From: Opitutus sp. GAS368
GTDB lineage: Bacteria > Verrucomicrobiota > Verrucomicrobiia > Opitutales > Opitutaceae
Direction of reading: 5' to 3'
Assembly: GCA_945903465.1 (NCBI GenBank)
Contig: CAMDOF010000042.1
Span: 1 to 47,659 of the forward strand
Length of the DNA: 47,659 nt
Part shown: positions 36,761-46,613 of the stretch, piece after piece
Numbering within the stretch: the first letter of the stretch is position 1
How the letters are laid out: the number at the start of each line of letters is the position of its first letter
Made by a program: the position numbers and the translations under genes
The notes under the pieces: generated by a model
Database searches by the model: none
What the model saw: the letters and a program-made list of their open reading frames with translations, nothing else
What the model was told of the DNA's origin: nothing

Positions 36761-38341
36761 ATGCTCTCCCGCCCTCCCCGCCTCGCCGCTCGGCGCGCCC
36801 TCCGCCCTCTCGCTCGTTTCTTCCTGCTCGGAATCCTCACCCTGCTCCTCAGCACCCAACTTGCCCTCGGCGCTAGCCCCTCCCGCCCACCCAATATCGT
36901 CCTCATCTACACCGACGATCTCGGCTACGGCGACGTCGGTTGTTACGGCGCCACCAAGGTCCGCACCCCCCATATCGACCGTCTCGCCCGCGAGGGCCGC
37001 CGCTTCACCGACGCCCACTCCGCCTCCGCCGTCTGCACCCCGTCGCGCTACGCCCTCCTCACCGGCGAATATCCGTTTCGCACCAATCGCTGGAACGCCA
37101 TCTTTGCCAACGTCGGTCTCATCGTCGACCCAGCCAAAACTACCCTCGCCTCCCTCCTCAAACGAAAAAATTACGCCACCGCCTGCTTCGGTAAATGGCA
37201 CCTTGGCTTGGGGAATAAAATACCCGACTGGAACGGCGACCTCAAACCCGGCCCACTCGAACTCGGCTTCGATCACTACTTCGGTCTCCCCACCGTCAGC
37301 AGTCACTCCCCGTTTGTCTGGGTCGAAAATCATCGGGTGCTCGGACTCGATCCGGCCGATCCGCTCGTTTTCGGCGGCACACCTCCCACGCTACCCTTCC
37401 CAGAAAAAATTCTCACCCATCAACCCATCTCCGGTGGCAGGGCCGCCCACGCGCTCTACCAGGATACTGAACTCGGCACCACCTTGACCGAAAAAGCCGT
37501 CGCTTGGATTCGCGCCAAAAAAGACGCCCCTTTCTTCCTCTACTTCGCCACCCCCCAAATCCACCACCCATTTACCCCTCACCCGCGTTTCCAAGGCACC
37601 AGCGACTGCGGACGCTACGGGGACTTCATTCACGAACTCGACTGGATGGTCGGCGAGGTCCTCGCGACCCTCGACGATCTCAAACTCACCGAAAATACCC
37701 TCGTGATTTTCACCAGCGATAACGGCGGCATGCTCAACGAGGGCGGCCAGGACGCCTGGCGAGCCGGCCATCGCGCCAACGGCGACTGGCTCGGCTATAA
37801 ATTCGGCGCGTGGGAGGGCGGCCATCGCGTGCCTTTCATCGCCCGCTGGCCCGGGAAAATTCCGCAGGCCACGACGTCCGACGCGCTCATCTGCAGTATC
37901 GACTTATTGGCTACACTCGCCGCCGTCACCCAGCAAACCCTCACCGCCACGGAGGGACCCGATAGCTTCAACCAGCTGGCCACGCTCACCGGCTCCCCCG
38001 CCCCTCCCATCCGCTCTCACTTGGTGCTCGCTCCCAATTCACCCAAGCACCTCACCCTCCGCTCCCATTCGTGGGTCTACATCAGCGCACCGGGCGATGG
38101 CGGTTTCACCGGCATCCGCGGCGGCCCCGGCAGCGTCGCCTTCAGCCAACGCCGCAATAGCGATATCACCCCCGATGGTAAAATAAAGGATGACGCGCCC
38201 TCCGCTCAGCTCTACGACCTCGCACGTGATCCTCAACAGACCACCAACGTCATCCGCGAGTACCCCGCCGTCGCCGACCAACTCCAGCGACAACTCCAGC
38301 AGATTCGCACCACTCGCCGCACCGCGCCCCCATCCTCCTGA
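36761..38341 (+). CDS. exported sulfatase (formylglycine type)
   Basis: Sulfate-ester hydrolase, 526 residues from the ATG at 36761, with a signal peptide up to about residue 38 (L-L-L-S-T-Q-L-A-L-G-A). N-I-V-L-I-Y-T-D-D-L-G-Y-G-D-V-G-C-Y-G carries the calcium-binding aspartates. The active-site signature C-T-P-S-R (92-96) within S-A-V-C-T-P-S-R-Y-A-L-L-T-G has the Cys that must be oxidised to formylglycine. K-W-H-L-G-L-G and T-S-D-N-G-G supply further active-site residues. The sulfatase maturase is not in the window. It sits between the two heme-propeller genes (106 and 127 bp gaps), pointing to a sulfated polysaccharide as shared substrate. Confidence 0.93.
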   Translation: MLSRPPRLAARRALRPLARFFLLGILTLLLSTQLALGASPSRPPNIVLIYTDDLGYGDVGCYGATKVRTPHIDRLAREGRRFTDAHSASAVCTPSRYALLTGEYPFRTNRWNAIFANVGLIVDPAKTTLASLLKRKNYATACFGKWHLGLGNKIPDWNGDLKPGPLELGFDHYFGLPTVSSHSPFVWVENHRVLGLDPADPLVFGGTPPTLPFPEKILTHQPISGGRAAHALYQDTELGTTLTEKAVAWIRAKKDAPFFLYFATPQIHHPFTPHPRFQGTSDCGRYGDFIHELDWMVGEVLATLDDLKLTENTLVIFTSDNGGMLNEGGQDAWRAGHRANGDWLGYKFGAWEGGHRVPFIARWPGKIPQATTSDALICSIDLLATLAAVTQQTLTATEGPDSFNQLATLTGSPAPPIRSHLVLAPNSPKHLTLRSHSWVYISAPGDGGFTGIRGGPGSVAFSQRRNSDITPDGKIKDDAPSAQLYDLARDPQQTTNVIREYPAVADQLQRQLQQIRTTRRTAPPSS

Positions 38342-38468
38342 TCCCGCCTCGCCAAAACCGGTTGTCATCACCACGCCGATCGCAAAGCCCCCCCATCTCA
38401 ACCCCATCCCACCGCAATAAAATCAGCCGCCGCCCCGCCCGCCGACTTCACTCTTTTTCTATTTTCCA

Positions 38469-41400
38469 GTGCACCTCCCTTCCTGCTCCTCACCGTCGCT
38501 CACTTGGGCCCTAGCCGCACTCCTCAGCTCCACCCCGCTCCTCGCCCAGCGCGGCGATGCCCCCAACGCGCCGTTGAGTTCACCCACCGCTGAGCACGCA
38601 CGCTTTCACCTTCCTCCCGGCTTCGAAATCCAACTCGTCGCCGCCGAACCCGAAATCCAAAAACCCCTCAACCTTGCCTTCGACTCAGCCGGCCGGCTCT
38701 GGGTCACCGGATCCACCCTCTACCCTTGGCCCGCCCAACGCGACGCCCTCGGCCAGCTCATTCCTTCTTTCGAAAAACACTGGGGCGATACCAGTCTCGC
38801 CTTCCGCGCCGCTTCCACCCCACCAGAACCTCCCGAATACGGCGCTGACTGCGTCCACATCCTCGCCGACTTCGGCCCCGACGGCCGCGCCCGCACCAAC
38901 ATCAAGTTCGCCGATGGCCTCAACATACCCGTGGGGATCTTGCCGCTCCCACGCACACCCGGCTCCAAGGCAACCAGCGCCCTCGTCTTTTCCATCCCCG
39001 CCATCTGGCGCCTCACCGACAACGACGGCGACGGCCACGCCGACCTGCGCGAAAAACTCTACGACGGTTTCGGCTTCAAAGACACCCATGGTATGTCCGC
39101 CAGTTACTGGCAATGGTTCGACGGTTGGGTGTACGGTACCCACGGCTTTGCCAATCCCAGCGAGGTCACCGACCGCGCTGGGCGCGTCACTCGACTCACG
39201 AGTGGCAACACCTACCGATTTAAACCCGACGGCTCGAAATTCGAAATTTTCGCCCACGGCCAAACTAATCCTTTCGGCCTCGCCTTCGACGCCCGTGGCG
39301 ATGTCTACACCGCCGACTCCCACTCCAAACCCGTCTACCTCCTCATCCCCGGCGGATCCTACGAGGGCATCAATCGGGAGCACGACGGCCTCGGCTTTGC
39401 CCCTGCCATCACCACCGACGACCATGGCTCCAGCGCGATCGCCGGCCTCGCCCACTACTCAGCCACTCACTTCCCCCCGGAATTCCACGATAATCTTTTC
39501 AACGGCAACCCCGTCACCCGCCGGATCAACCGCACTCAACTCGAGTGGCGCGGCTCCACCCCCAACGCCGCGCGCCAACCTGATTTCCTCACCAGCGACG
39601 ACCCCGCGTTTCGCCCCGTTCAAGTCAAACTCGGCCCCGACGGCGCCCTCTGGATTGCCGATTTCTACAATCCCATCATCGGCCACTACGAAGCCCCGCT
39701 CACGCATCCATCGCGCGATCATCACCACGGCCGCATCTGGCGGATCGTGTGGCGGGGGCTCGACAGCTCCGCACCGAGTCCCCTCGTCCCCAATCTGGCG
39801 CGACTCACCACCAGCGCCCTCGCCGCGCAGTTCGAGGATACCAACCTCGTCGTCCGCTCCCTCGCTTTCACCGAACTCCTCGCCCGGCCCGATGCCTTCC
39901 AGGCACTTCCCGCTCTGCGCGCCGCTGCCTCCCGCCTCATCAACGGCACCGCGCCACGCGCCGACGACACCGCCGCCTTGGCGTTGCTCTTCGCCCTCGA
40001 GCGTCTCGCCCCCAACGACGACGCTCTCCTCCGCCTCGCCCTGACCCGCCCCGCGAGCGCCGGCGCCCACGCCGCCCTCCGCGTACTCGCCGCCCGCGAC
40101 GCCCTGCCCGCCGACGCCGAGACCTTTCTTGCTCCCATCGTCAACTCCCCTCCCGCCGCCCGCGCCACTCCTCCAGCGCGCACCGCCTCCGCCTCCGCGG
40201 CTGCCCCCGGTCACAGCTGGCGACTTCTCGCCGAGGTTCTCCGCCGGCACCCCGCGCCGTGGGCCGCCCCGCTGCTCCTCGCGATGCAGGAACGTACCCC
40301 GGCCACCGACACCGAACTCGTCTACGCCTTGCGCCTCGCCTTCAAAGCCCAAGCGCTCACCGCCGATGCGCTCACCCTGCGCGCCTGGGCCGCCCTTAGC
40401 GCCGCCGCCGCCGAACGCGTCGCCGATGTTTGCCTCGCCGTCCCCACACCCGCCGCCGCCGAATTTCTTCTCGAACATCTCGCCACCATCAAATTCGCCG
40501 GCCCGCGCATCGGCGAATTCGCCAAACACGCCGTCTTGAATCTCTCGTCCGCCGCGCTCGCCACCCTCGAGCCAATCCTCGCTTCCCTCCAACGCGTCCC
40601 TCCCGGCCAGCGCTTCGCCGTCGCCGAGGGCCTCGCTGCCGTCGCCGCCAAGCCCGACCAATCCCTCCCGGCCGCCGTCGATACGTGGATGCGCCACGAA
40701 CTGACCACCACCGCGGTCTCCACCGAAGCCGCGCGCTCTCTCCGCGCCATCACCGCGCTCAAACCCCTTTCCTTCGAGGGCAAAGCCCTCGTCTTGCAAC
40801 GCGTCTCCCTCGATGCCTCTGCCCGCGAGGCTAACCGTAGCGCGGCGCTCCGCGCCCTCCCCTCCGCCGACCCCGCTACCGCCGACGCCGCGGTCACCAT
40901 TCTCACCAGCCAGGCTCCTCCGGGCCTCCACCGGGCCGCCGCCGATGTCCTCGCCGCAACCGCCACCTCCGCCCCCGCCCGGGCCGCCCTCACCGCCGCG
41001 TTTGCCACCGCCACCGCCGATCTCGCCGTGGGCCTCGCCGTCGCCTTGGCCAAGAGCGAGGCCGGCGCCGCCGACCTGCTCGATCTCGCCGCCATCGGCC
41101 GCGTCCGCCCCGCCCTCCTCAAACACCGCTACGTCGCCAACGCTCTCGCTCTTCGCTCCACCGCTCTCCGCGATCGCGCCACCGCCCTCACCCAGGCCCT
41201 GCCACCAGAGGACGCTCGCCTCGACGCCGTCATCGCCGCCCGCCTCGGCGCCGCCAGTAACCACCAGCCCAACGCCACTCGCGGGGCACCTCTCTTCGCC
41301 ACTCATTGCGCCTCCTGTCACCACTTTCGTGATACCGGCGGCCATCTCGGCCCAAGCCTCGATGGCATCAGCTCCCGCCCTCTGCCGCGTCTCGTCGAAG

Positions 41401-41678
41401 ATATCCTCGACCCCAACCGCAACGTCGACCCGACCTTTCGCCTCACCACCGTCAGCTTGAAAAACGGCGAAACTAAATCCGGTATTCACTTCCGCTCCGA
41501 GTCCCTCCACGTACTTCTGACCGATCCCCTCAACGGCCGGGAGATCCCCATCCCCCACCAAGAAATCGCGACCACCACGACACTCGCCTCTTCACCCATG
41601 CCGGCCACCTTCGAAACCGCCCTATCCGAAGCAGAATTCTTCGACCTCGTTGAATTCCTCCGCCAACCGTCCCGATAA
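38469..41678 (+). CDS. PVC-type propeller-HEAT-cytochrome c (CxxCH) protein
   Basis: 1069 residues, GTG start at 38469, which directly yields a signal peptide (L-T-W-A-L-A-A-L-L-S-S-T-P-L-L-A-Q). It has the beta-propeller (G-F-E-I-Q-L-V-A-A-E-P-E-I-Q-K-P-L, then A-F-D-A-R-G-D-V-Y-T-A-D), then an alanine-rich helical region of HEAT-like repeats (about 440-930), then the heme domain with C-A-S-C-H at 947-951 and L-G-P-S-L-D-G, ending in E-F-L-R-Q-P-S-R. It lacks the N-terminal DUF1080 domain of its neighbour, so the two are paralogues with different front ends. Probable periplasmic redox protein; the substrate is inferred from context only. The last gene of the cluster. Confidence 0.9.
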   Translation: MHLPSCSSPSLTWALAALLSSTPLLAQRGDAPNAPLSSPTAEHARFHLPPGFEIQLVAAEPEIQKPLNLAFDSAGRLWVTGSTLYPWPAQRDALGQLIPSFEKHWGDTSLAFRAASTPPEPPEYGADCVHILADFGPDGRARTNIKFADGLNIPVGILPLPRTPGSKATSALVFSIPAIWRLTDNDGDGHADLREKLYDGFGFKDTHGMSASYWQWFDGWVYGTHGFANPSEVTDRAGRVTRLTSGNTYRFKPDGSKFEIFAHGQTNPFGLAFDARGDVYTADSHSKPVYLLIPGGSYEGINREHDGLGFAPAITTDDHGSSAIAGLAHYSATHFPPEFHDNLFNGNPVTRRINRTQLEWRGSTPNAARQPDFLTSDDPAFRPVQVKLGPDGALWIADFYNPIIGHYEAPLTHPSRDHHHGRIWRIVWRGLDSSAPSPLVPNLARLTTSALAAQFEDTNLVVRSLAFTELLARPDAFQALPALRAAASRLINGTAPRADDTAALALLFALERLAPNDDALLRLALTRPASAGAHAALRVLAARDALPADAETFLAPIVNSPPAARATPPARTASASAAAPGHSWRLLAEVLRRHPAPWAAPLLLAMQERTPATDTELVYALRLAFKAQALTADALTLRAWAALSAAAAERVADVCLAVPTPAAAEFLLEHLATIKFAGPRIGEFAKHAVLNLSSAALATLEPILASLQRVPPGQRFAVAEGLAAVAAKPDQSLPAAVDTWMRHELTTTAVSTEAARSLRAITALKPLSFEGKALVLQRVSLDASAREANRSAALRALPSADPATADAAVTILTSQAPPGLHRAAADVLAATATSAPARAALTAAFATATADLAVGLAVALAKSEAGAADLLDLAAIGRVRPALLKHRYVANALALRSTALRDRATALTQALPPEDARLDAVIAARLGAASNHQPNATRGAPLFATHCASCHHFRDTGGHLGPSLDGISSRPLPRLVEDILDPNRNVDPTFRLTTVSLKNGETKSGIHFRSESLHVLLTDPLNGREIPIPHQEIATTTTLASSPMPATFETALSEAEFFDLVEFLRQPSR

Positions 41679-42128
41679 TATCAACCACGGTTAAGTTCTA
41701 GACTTCGGCTGGCGAGGTGGCACGGCCATCTTGCTCGGGGGCGAAAGCCCAAATTTTAATAGCGATGGGGATCCCGCCGCGCCCATCGAGACTACCCGCA
41801 CCCATCGAGACCTAGACTTTTGCGCAGCCGCCAACACCTGCGAAGAGCGATCCGTCCACTCCCTCCTGGTCGCGGCATTCCGACAAATTAAAGCCCACCT
41901 CTTTTAGGCGGAGATTTTTTGAAGCAGAGGTTGTTATTCTCCCAGCGGCGACCTTCGCGCGACCCCAGCGGCGAGGGAGGCGCTCTTTTTTAATGTTTCC
42001 ACTCGGGCTCATCCCGCGGCCGATTTCCCTTCTTCAGCCCGACCTTTCCATTCCCAGAAGCCGGCGGCCGGCCCCCCGTAAAAATCAGGGCGCTGCATTA
42101 CCACCACCCGCCCGCGCGCGGCGAACCA
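41679..42128. other. 450-bp region with short repeats, no supported gene
   Basis: Contains a near-duplicate CCCATCGAGAC (starting at 41792 and 41811), a nearly repeated CCAGCGGCGA stretch (about 41941 and 41965), and T-rich stretches at 41916 and 41986. A 66-codon minus-strand frame (41812-42012) has no start context or recognised fold and I do not call it. There may be a stem-loop or terminator role for the T run after the G/C-rich stretch (to 41991), but I find no good inverted repeat before it. Confidence 0.4.
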
Positions 42129-43133
42129 TCAACGCGCCTCTCGCTCCACTTGCGCAGCTAATTTTTCGAGGTCCAAAGATTCGCCCGCGGCCGGGAAAGC
42201 GTGCGCCAACAAATACCAGTGCTCCGTATACGCCGCACTCGCGCCCGGCGCGATATCATTACGGGGACCATGCGGCTCTAATTCACACGCCGGCGTCACG
42301 CTCGCCAAAGGATACCAAAAACATAACGTCAAACCGGCGATTTCTGGGTAAACTCCATCGCGCGGCGAATCATAGCGCTTCACGAAGGCCTGCCCGTGCG
42401 GCATCACATATGCGAACCATCCCGCGTTGGAATCAAAACCCAGTTTCGGATAGCGCGTCGGCCCCAGCACTTCAAGATAGGAGCCACGCTGCCTAACCTG
42501 CGAATCTTGCGGACGAATGATGATCGCCGCCTCGGGCCCCGGCGCATACATCACAAACCCATTCGGAAACCGCCGCGAGTCCGGCGTCAGGGGCACCACC
42601 CCAATCCCTCCATGCACCGCAAAGGTCCGGCTCCAATGCGACCAATGCTTCGTCTCTCGCGAAATATTTCGAATGATCTGCGTGCATGCGAGGTGCGGAG
42701 AATTCGCCGCCAAACGAAACTCTCGAATCAATTGCACCCCCGTCGCCTCATCCGGCTGGCTCGTCAAACGAACCGCCCTCGGCCCCATCGCCTCCGCCCG
42801 CCACTCACCCGCCCAAAGCACTTCGCGCTTCGGGATAATCATCTCCGGGCCAATATCAAAACGCCCCGCACTCGACGGCGCCACCGGCCCACCAGGCTGC
42901 CCCCACGCCGCCTCTTTCGAATCAAGATACAGCGCATTTTTCCCGCGCCACACGTACTCCAGCACACGGCCTCCGACGTGATGTCCCAACGTCACCCGCG
43001 TCTCGCCATTCGTCAGCTCAAAACAATCCGGATAATTCAAAACCTGCACCCGCCGCACGCCTTCCGGTAAATCGGCCGCCCAGCACCGCCCTAAAAAACC
43101 CAACGCAAAAACCGCTAAATAAGGAAAACACAT
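42129..43133 (-). CDS. secreted DUF4380-like protein
   Basis: 334 residues with a signal peptide (Y-L-A-V-F-A-L-G-F-L-G-R-C-W-A). The mature part is beta-rich and begins V-L-N-Y-P-D-C-F-E-L-T-N-G-E-T-R-V-T-L, followed by G-G-R-V-L-E-Y-V-W-R-G-K-N-A-L-Y. This order (a sugar-binding-like supersandwich with G-G-R near the start) matches DUF4380-type and galactose-mutarotase-like proteins. No catalytic residues can be named. It is divergent from the second TonB receptor, with 372 bp between starts, so it may be co-regulated with it and act in the periplasm on the same saccharide (inference). Confidence 0.75.
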   Translation of the reverse strand: MCFPYLAVFALGFLGRCWAADLPEGVRRVQVLNYPDCFELTNGETRVTLGHHVGGRVLEYVWRGKNALYLDSKEAAWGQPGGPVAPSSAGRFDIGPEMIIPKREVLWAGEWRAEAMGPRAVRLTSQPDEATGVQLIREFRLAANSPHLACTQIIRNISRETKHWSHWSRTFAVHGGIGVVPLTPDSRRFPNGFVMYAPGPEAAIIIRPQDSQVRQRGSYLEVLGPTRYPKLGFDSNAGWFAYVMPHGQAFVKRYDSPRDGVYPEIAGLTLCFWYPLASVTPACELEPHGPRNDIAPGASAAYTEHWYLLAHAFPAAGESLDLEKLAAQVEREAR

Positions 43134-43505
43134 CCCTCAGCCTGAGCCAAATCTCCGCCTTAATTGCAAACCTGAACGCGCCGCCCTCGACCAGCCCAAC
43201 CGCCGGCTTACGCGCCCACGTCAGAGGCCTCTCCCTCCGCGGTTCCCGTTCCCTAATCAACTTGGCGCGCGCGGAAAAATTCAGCTTGTTTGATTTTCGA
43301 GGTCGATCCGCGAGACGGTGCCAAGAGAAATGCACGCCACGGTGCGAGGGCGCCGTGACGGCCGGTGTTGAGTATTTTCCTAAGCTTTTTTTGTCGCACC
43401 GCCTCGCTTGGACTGACGAGATCCACGACCGATCACCGCTACTTGATGAGAGCAAGGTCCGCCGCTTGAACCCGGTCGGCCCTCTCTCAAACCACCCCGC
43501 ATCAT
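43134..43505. other. divergent intergenic region before the second TonB receptor
   Basis: 372 bp between the divergent starts. It contains no gene. A possible start-proximal A/T-rich block GTTGAGTATTTTCCTAAG with a following run of seven T (43385-43391) is the only promoter-like patch I see. A small CTCAGCCTGAG inverted repeat lies at 43137-43147, next to the DUF4380-like start. Nothing matches the perfect palindrome found before the first receptor gene. Confidence 0.4.
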
Positions 43506-46500
43506 ATGAACCGTACAAACTTACTTGGTCGCACTTTCACCCTCTGGCTCGCCCTCGCGTGGGCGCCGCTCCCCGCCGCCGAGAGCCCTGCCGCCTCTGG
43601 TGCGATTCGCGGCCAAATACAAAATGTCGCGACCGGCCAGTATCTCAACAATGCCCGCGTCTCCATCAAAGGCACGACCCTCTCCGATCTCACCGATGAG
43701 TCCGGCACCTATCGGATCGCGCAGGTGCGGACCGGCTCCGCGGTGCTGCAGGTGTTCTACACCGGCCTCGACCCCGCGGAAATCGCCGTGGAGATCACCG
43801 GTGGCGGCACGGTGGTGCAGGATGTCAGCCTCACCAACGTCGCCCTCTACGGCAAATCTCAGGGCGCGATCAAACTCGATGCGTTTGTCGTCTCCTCCGG
43901 TCGCGACACCAACGCCAGCTCGATCGCGGTCAACGAGCAGCGTTTCGCTCCGAATCTTAAAAACGTCGTCAATACCGATGCCTTCGGTGACGTCACGGAT
44001 GGCAACGTGGGCGAGTTTCTCAAATTTCTGCCGGGGATCACGACGGACACCGATGTGAACGAAGGCGGCACCGTGACGACCATTTCCGTGCGCGGCTTCA
44101 GCTCGGGCATGACGCGGGTTTCCAGTGACGGCGCGCAACTCGCGAACACCGGCAGCGCGCAAGGCAACGTCCGCACTTTTTATTTCAGCCAGGTTTCCGC
44201 CAACAACGTCGCTCGGGTGGAAGTCACCAAGGCACCCACTCCCGCGACCCCGGCCGACACACTCGCCGGCTCGGTGAACATGGTTAGCAAAAGCTCCTTT
44301 GAGCGGAAGACTGCGCAGTTCAACTACAGCCTGAGCCTCACTGGCAGCAGCCAGAACCTCAGCTTAAAAAGGGAGCCGTTTGTGAACGACGCGCCGGTCT
44401 ACAAAATAAAACCGGGCGTCACGTTTGACTATACGCTGCCGGTAAATCGCGATTTCGGGATCGTTGTGACCGGCCAAAGCATTGATCGCCACACCGATCA
44501 GGCGCTGAACACGAAGACGTACGGCACGGGGATCGCGGGGTCCACGAATGCGAACCCCTATCTGCAGGCGATCCGCTTTCTTGAGGGTCCGCGCCTCGCC
44601 TATCGCCGATCGCTCGCGGTGAAGGCGGACTGGCGCGTCGCGACCTATTCAGTGCTCTCGGCTGGTTTTCAGACGAGTGCGTTTCTCAACGAACGTTCGC
44701 CGGTAGAAACGGCGATCAACGTCGGGGCCAACGCGACGCCAACGATCGTGGGTGGCCAACCGCTCACCTTTGGACCCGATTTCACAAGGGGTGCGACCGG
44801 GCGCGGCAGCATGACCCTCATGGGCGGGGCCGATTTCCAGCAGCCGGGCCGGACGCGGGCGGGTAACCTACGCTACCGATTCGACAACGGCGCCTGGCGC
44901 ATTGAGGCCGGCCTCGACTACTCCATCTCGATCGGGGCGGTGCGGGACAGCAACGCCCAACCACCCCGTTTCCGCGGCATGGCCTTTAGCTATGCGGTGC
45001 CGATGCGGGTGGAGTTCTCCGCCATGGGCGACGTCGCGCCGGGGACGATCCGGCTCTTCGATAACAACGACCGCGAAGTGAGCATGTTCGACCTAAAGAA
45101 TTACCGTCTGGCCACCGCGCAGAGCACGTATCGGGATTTCACGGACACACTTGAAAGCGAAAAGCTGGACGTCCGGCGGCAGCTGCGGTTTCTCCCCTTT
45201 CCGGCCTCCGTGCAGGTCGGCTCCCTAACTCGCACCCAAGAAAGAGACATCCGGCGCTACAATCCCATCTGGACGTATACGGGACCGGCGGATGTCTCGT
45301 TCATGGCCCACTCCGCCTACCGGACCCGGGCGGACTCGCGTTTTCAGAATATGCAGTGGCCGTCGGTGGTGAAAGCGTGGTCCGCGTGGCAGGCGAATCC
45401 GACGCTCTTCACCCAGACGCCGGCGCAAGTTGTCGCCACCGAGCAGTTCAAGATCACCAATTCTGAATATGTACGCGAACGGGTGTCGGCCTACTATGCC
45501 ATGATGGAGTTCCGGCCGTTCCAGCAATTCACGATCCTCGGGGGCGTGCGCCGGGAGCAGACCTCGGTGGACGGGCTGGGACCGATCTTTGATCCCACTG
45601 CGGTGTGGGTGCGGAACGCCGACGGGACTTTTCCCCGCACCGCCGCGGGTGCACGCATCCGGAAGGCGGAGGCCGGGGCCGTCGGTTCGCTGCAGGAACT
45701 CGCCCTCACGCGCAAGGAACGGGGCTTCCACGCCAACCGGCTCTACGCCGGCAATTATCCCAGCCTGCATCTCACCTACAATTATAGTGCGAATCTCATC
45801 GCCCGCGCCTCGTTTGCCGCGACCTATGGCCGGCCAGACTTCACGAACGTAATCCCCAACACCTCGATCACGGAACTCGATATCAACAACGATCCCAACG
45901 CGCTCGACGGACGGATCAGCGTGCGCAACCCCGAGCTGAAACCCTGGTCGGCGAAAAACTACGACCTCTCTCTGGAGTACTACACGCCGCAAGGCGGGCT
46001 CTTCAGCGCGGGCCTATTTCGCAAGACGATCCGAGACTTCTTCGGCACCTCAACGATCATCGCCACGGCCCAGGATCTCCAAAACTTCGATCTTGAGCCA
46101 CAGTACCTCGGCTGGGAAATCAACAGCACGACAAACGGTGGCAACGCCCGCGTCGACGGGGTCGAATTCAATGCTCAACACTCATTGCAGGTCCTCGGCA
46201 CCTGGGGGCGGCCATTCCAAGTCTTCCTCAACGGCACCAAGCTCAAACTCTACGGCAGCCAGCGCTCCGACTTCGGTGGCTTCGTCCGCGGCACCTTGAG
46301 CTGGGGCGCCACCTACAACCAGAAACGCTTCAAAATAGTCGCGCGCTGGAATCACCGCGGCCAACGACTCGACTCGGTGGTGCCCGCGCTTGATCCCAAT
46401 GGCGGTGTTTACACCATTCCGCGGACGATTATGGATCTGAATACGGAGTATCGCGTGAAAGCGGGCATCTCCGTTTTTGCCAACGCGCAAAATGTTTTTG

Positions 46501-46613
46501 CGGTGTCGGACAAGGTGGAACGTTTTGGCGTCAACACGCCAGTCTACGCGCGCCGCACGTCGGATACGAACACGGGCGTCCTCCTCACACTTGGGCTCAA
46601 AGGCTCGTTCTAA
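43506..46613 (+). CDS. TonB-dependent outer-membrane receptor
   Basis: 1035-residue outer-membrane transporter. Order: signal peptide (F-T-L-W-L-A-L-A-W-A-P-L-P-A-A); carboxypeptidase-regulatory-like domain (G-A-I-R-G-Q-I-Q-N-V-A-T-G, with D-E-S-G-T-Y-R-I); TonB-box-like I-K-L-D-A-F-V-V-S-S; plug with T-D-G-N-V-G-E-F-L-K-F-L-P-G-I, V-R-G-F-S-S-G-M and R-V-E-V-T-K-A-P-T; long barrel; C-terminal L-T-L-G-L-K-G-S-F with terminal Phe. It resembles the receptor at 3185 in layout but differs clearly in barrel sequence, so another substrate is likely. The divergent DUF4380-like gene may be its partner. The start at 43506 is the first ATG with a signal peptide. Confidence 0.93.
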   Translation: MNRTNLLGRTFTLWLALAWAPLPAAESPAASGAIRGQIQNVATGQYLNNARVSIKGTTLSDLTDESGTYRIAQVRTGSAVLQVFYTGLDPAEIAVEITGGGTVVQDVSLTNVALYGKSQGAIKLDAFVVSSGRDTNASSIAVNEQRFAPNLKNVVNTDAFGDVTDGNVGEFLKFLPGITTDTDVNEGGTVTTISVRGFSSGMTRVSSDGAQLANTGSAQGNVRTFYFSQVSANNVARVEVTKAPTPATPADTLAGSVNMVSKSSFERKTAQFNYSLSLTGSSQNLSLKREPFVNDAPVYKIKPGVTFDYTLPVNRDFGIVVTGQSIDRHTDQALNTKTYGTGIAGSTNANPYLQAIRFLEGPRLAYRRSLAVKADWRVATYSVLSAGFQTSAFLNERSPVETAINVGANATPTIVGGQPLTFGPDFTRGATGRGSMTLMGGADFQQPGRTRAGNLRYRFDNGAWRIEAGLDYSISIGAVRDSNAQPPRFRGMAFSYAVPMRVEFSAMGDVAPGTIRLFDNNDREVSMFDLKNYRLATAQSTYRDFTDTLESEKLDVRRQLRFLPFPASVQVGSLTRTQERDIRRYNPIWTYTGPADVSFMAHSAYRTRADSRFQNMQWPSVVKAWSAWQANPTLFTQTPAQVVATEQFKITNSEYVRERVSAYYAMMEFRPFQQFTILGGVRREQTSVDGLGPIFDPTAVWVRNADGTFPRTAAGARIRKAEAGAVGSLQELALTRKERGFHANRLYAGNYPSLHLTYNYSANLIARASFAATYGRPDFTNVIPNTSITELDINNDPNALDGRISVRNPELKPWSAKNYDLSLEYYTPQGGLFSAGLFRKTIRDFFGTSTIIATAQDLQNFDLEPQYLGWEINSTTNGGNARVDGVEFNAQHSLQVLGTWGRPFQVFLNGTKLKLYGSQRSDFGGFVRGTLSWGATYNQKRFKIVARWNHRGQRLDSVVPALDPNGGVYTIPRTIMDLNTEYRVKAGISVFANAQNVFAVSDKVERFGVNTPVYARRTSDTNTGVLLTLGLKGSF

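Noticed and set aside
39459..41561. 700-codon open frame on the minus strand opposite the second heme-propeller gene
   Set aside because: It is the antisense shadow of a well-supported gene with signal peptide and heme motif. Its composition (glycine, glutamate, alanine runs) is the expected result of reading GC-rich codons backwards.
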